From Neovahlkampfia damariscottae (lineage: Eukaryota > Heterolobosea > Selenaionea > Neovahlkampfiida > Neovahlkampfiidae), in assembly GCA_016618085.1 (NCBI GenBank), contig JABLTG010000022.1:93477-157476 (forward strand): a DNA stretch of 64,000 nt, given 5' to 3'. The stretch's first letter is position 1, and every line of letters starts with the position of its first letter. This document shows, piece by piece, positions 62,355 through 64,000 of this stretch. The notes beneath the pieces were generated by a model. It saw only the letters and a program-made list of their open reading frames with translations. It was not told the DNA's origin and made no database searches. Made by a program: the position numbers and the translations under genes.

Positions 62355-63008
62355 TTTATAAAGTTTAATTTCACTGTATTCGTGATTTTTACGAGAAGAA
62401 TTTAAAAATTTGATGAATTTGAAATACTAAGTGAAACAAGAAAACTGACAATTTACAGGATTAAAACTTTCAAAATAGAATGCAATTTATGAATTCATAT
62501 TTTGGAATTTGTCTTTTGAATGAGACAGAGAAATAAAATATATTGAAATATCTGAAATGGATTGGTTTTTGTGATTACATGCTAGTAACATTATGATTTT
62601 TGTTGTGCATTATGATTTTTACAAAATTTTTGGTTATTGGTAATTGCTTTTTGGTATGTAAATTATTGTCTCGACAAAATTAAAAAAGAAAAATTCTTTT
62701 ATTATAATGCATCTGATTGCCAGTTTTTAGCAGCAAACGAAACCCAGGCTTCAAATAATTCTAATTTATTATCAATTTCTTAAGAACAGCTTTTATTACA
62801 TCAACCAAATGCAAATTTCTAACTCATTTAACTGCAAGTTTGATATCCAAACAGTAAATGTTCAACAATGTTTTTCCATGATGTTGCAAGAAAGTAACAG
62901 TTATTAATAAATCAACATCATTTTTGATATCAGATAACGAAACCCAGAGTTACTTCCAAATTTATGAGCATTTGGGATAATAAAATTTCTGTCCTACATT
63001 TTTTTCAG
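62355..63008. other. Long AT-rich intergenic stretch, possibly hidden first exons
   Basis: No coherent frame. A GATTGG at about 62563 and an ATG near 62579 might begin the following gene, whose first clear exon starts after a T-rich AG at 63008, but I could not build a consistent chain. Confidence 0.4.
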
Positions 63009-64000
63009 ATCTTTGGAATTTAAAACAATTTATGAACAAGAATTCAAGAGGTGGAAAAATTTAAGTATAACGTATGTGTCAGAAAAAAAAAGAAAAGAAA
63101 ATTTTGATCTCAATATGTATTTAATTAATGCAATAGAATTAAACAAAATCAGTGGGCTTGGATCTAGCTCCATTACAAAGGAGAATCTCAAAAATAATTA
63201 TCTATTATCATTGGGTTTGTTTATTTCTTTCAAACACAAAAATCATCCATTATATCAAACCTTTATGCATATTCGTCGGTTAAGTTATTTGCTACTCGAA
63301 GAACACAGTCTCATTTCAATCAATATTGATAAATTAGTTGAATTATTACACATTGAACTAATTCAATATTTAGTATCAGAATTTCATACATTTGGGAAGC
63401 ATCTAGATATCCTTCATCAAGATTTTTTTCAAAATGTTGTCATGGGACCAGATAATTCATTTTTGATGTTGAAAAAAATGAAAAGTTTAGATCCACAATT
63501 TCAAGAGTTAGTCATTCATGAATTTGTTGAAAATCAATTCAAAAACGATGAAAAAACAGAAGTTAAAAATTTGAAATATTTCTTCTATTTATTAATCCCT
63601 AAAATCAAGAATGATTTTCACACTTTTTTCGAATTGAAAAATGACACAAGTTCTGATTTTTATGTTGCTTCGGTTGATGAATCAAATGATTGTTGTAATT
63701 GCTATGTTATCTGTGAAAGTTTAGAAAACTTAAAAAAAACTTTAGAAAAGAAGAATAAATTATTAATTCAAATTGTAGGTTGTTCAAAGAAAGAAGGATT
63801 AAATCAAGAACATACATTAAAATACTTTTCAAAATTATTTGAATATTTAAAAGGAAAAGAAATTGAATTACAGTTAATTGGACCTGATTTACCCAATGAA
63901 TTAGATACTATTGTTTTGAATGATCAAAATATAATAATTAAATATTTTAAGAAATTCTATCATGAAATTAAATTTAATAATGATATTGATTTAATATTCT
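63009..64000 (+). CDS. MSS51 C-terminal-domain-like protein (truncated by window edge)
   Basis: An open frame of about 330 codons runs from the intron acceptor at 63008 to the window end with no stop. Its N-terminal part is helical (MHIRRLSYLLLEEHSLISIN). The distal part, LLIQIVGCSKKEGLNQEHTL followed by IELQLIGPDLPNELD, matches the I-H-I-V-G-A-S...L-x-L-I-G-P-E-L core of the MSS51 C-terminal domain, usually found after a MYND zinc finger. The 5' exons are not identified and the 3' end lies outside. In yeast MSS51 acts in COX1 expression; many protist MYND relatives have unknown roles. Confidence 0.6.

Noticed and set aside
62730-62960. AACGAAACCCAG present twice 205 bp apart, with loosely similar flanks
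   Set aside because: Flanking similarity is too weak to call a repeat or mobile element.
1-64000. Mobile elements, CRISPR arrays, rRNA or tRNA genes
   Set aside because: No transposase, integrase, reverse transcriptase, terminal repeat, spaced palindromic repeat or structural RNA signature was seen.

Overview
This window is nuclear DNA from a very AT-rich, gene-dense microbial eukaryote. The evidence is many short spliceosomal introns (mostly 26-48 nt, GT...AG, with T- or A-rich interiors), standard stop codons, a cytosolic ribosomal protein, and nuclear, kinetochore and mitochondrial-carrier genes. Citrate synthase and a mitochondrial carrier point to an aerobic cell with conventional mitochondria. 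RGS, 7TM, Kelch/kinase/SAM, F-box and Crinkler-like proteins fit a free-living amoeboid or flagellate protist. I cannot name the genus from sequence alone. I see no tRNA, rRNA, CRISPR array, transposase or insertion sequence.

Layout. 1-3.0 kb: minus-strand citrate synthase (cut by the left edge), a MOB protein and a GDP-fucose-type transporter. 3.0-12.8 kb: vWA protein, helical-repeat protein, BPI/LBP-type secreted protein, arginyl-tRNA synthetase with an inserted OB-fold domain, retinol-saturase-like oxidoreductase, type I membrane protein. 12.9-19.3 kb: tandem RGS genes, DUF924 protein, mini KH protein with a decayed copy, AIG2-like protein, EF-hand protein, carnitine-carrier-like SLC25 protein. 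19.4-28.3 kb: coiled-coil/LRR protein, myristoylatable papain-fold-like protein, a giant protein built from Hsp70-lid-like repeats, acyl-CoA-binding protein. 28.3-37.8 kb: Integrator subunit 8, CDC5, WDR18/IPI3, ribosomal protein eS7, a 7TM receptor. 37.8-54.4 kb: GPI-type surface protein, Kelch-pseudokinase-kinase-SAM protein, coiled-coil phosphoprotein, degenerate kinesin with PH domain, NDC80, SH3b-M23 protein. 54.5-64 kb: F-box protein, EF-hand/purple acid phosphatase, EEP nuclease, a small membrane protein, then an accessory end with a frameshifted pseudogene, a Crinkler-like P-loop protein and a MSS51-like gene running off the right edge.

Genes are independent units on both strands; there are no operons. 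Almost every start codon lies about 5-65 bp downstream of a CCAAT(C/T/A)-type element in either orientation. This element serves as a guide to true starts, since many long reading frames begin upstream at TTG or GTG. Convergent neighbours often have stop codons only 11-16 bp apart.

Exon joins were worked out by hand so that each spliced frame is open and matches its family. The main uncertainties are three introns whose length is a multiple of three, several very small exons, and the frameshifted genes beyond 58.7 kb. Family assignments come from recognised motifs, not from database searches.
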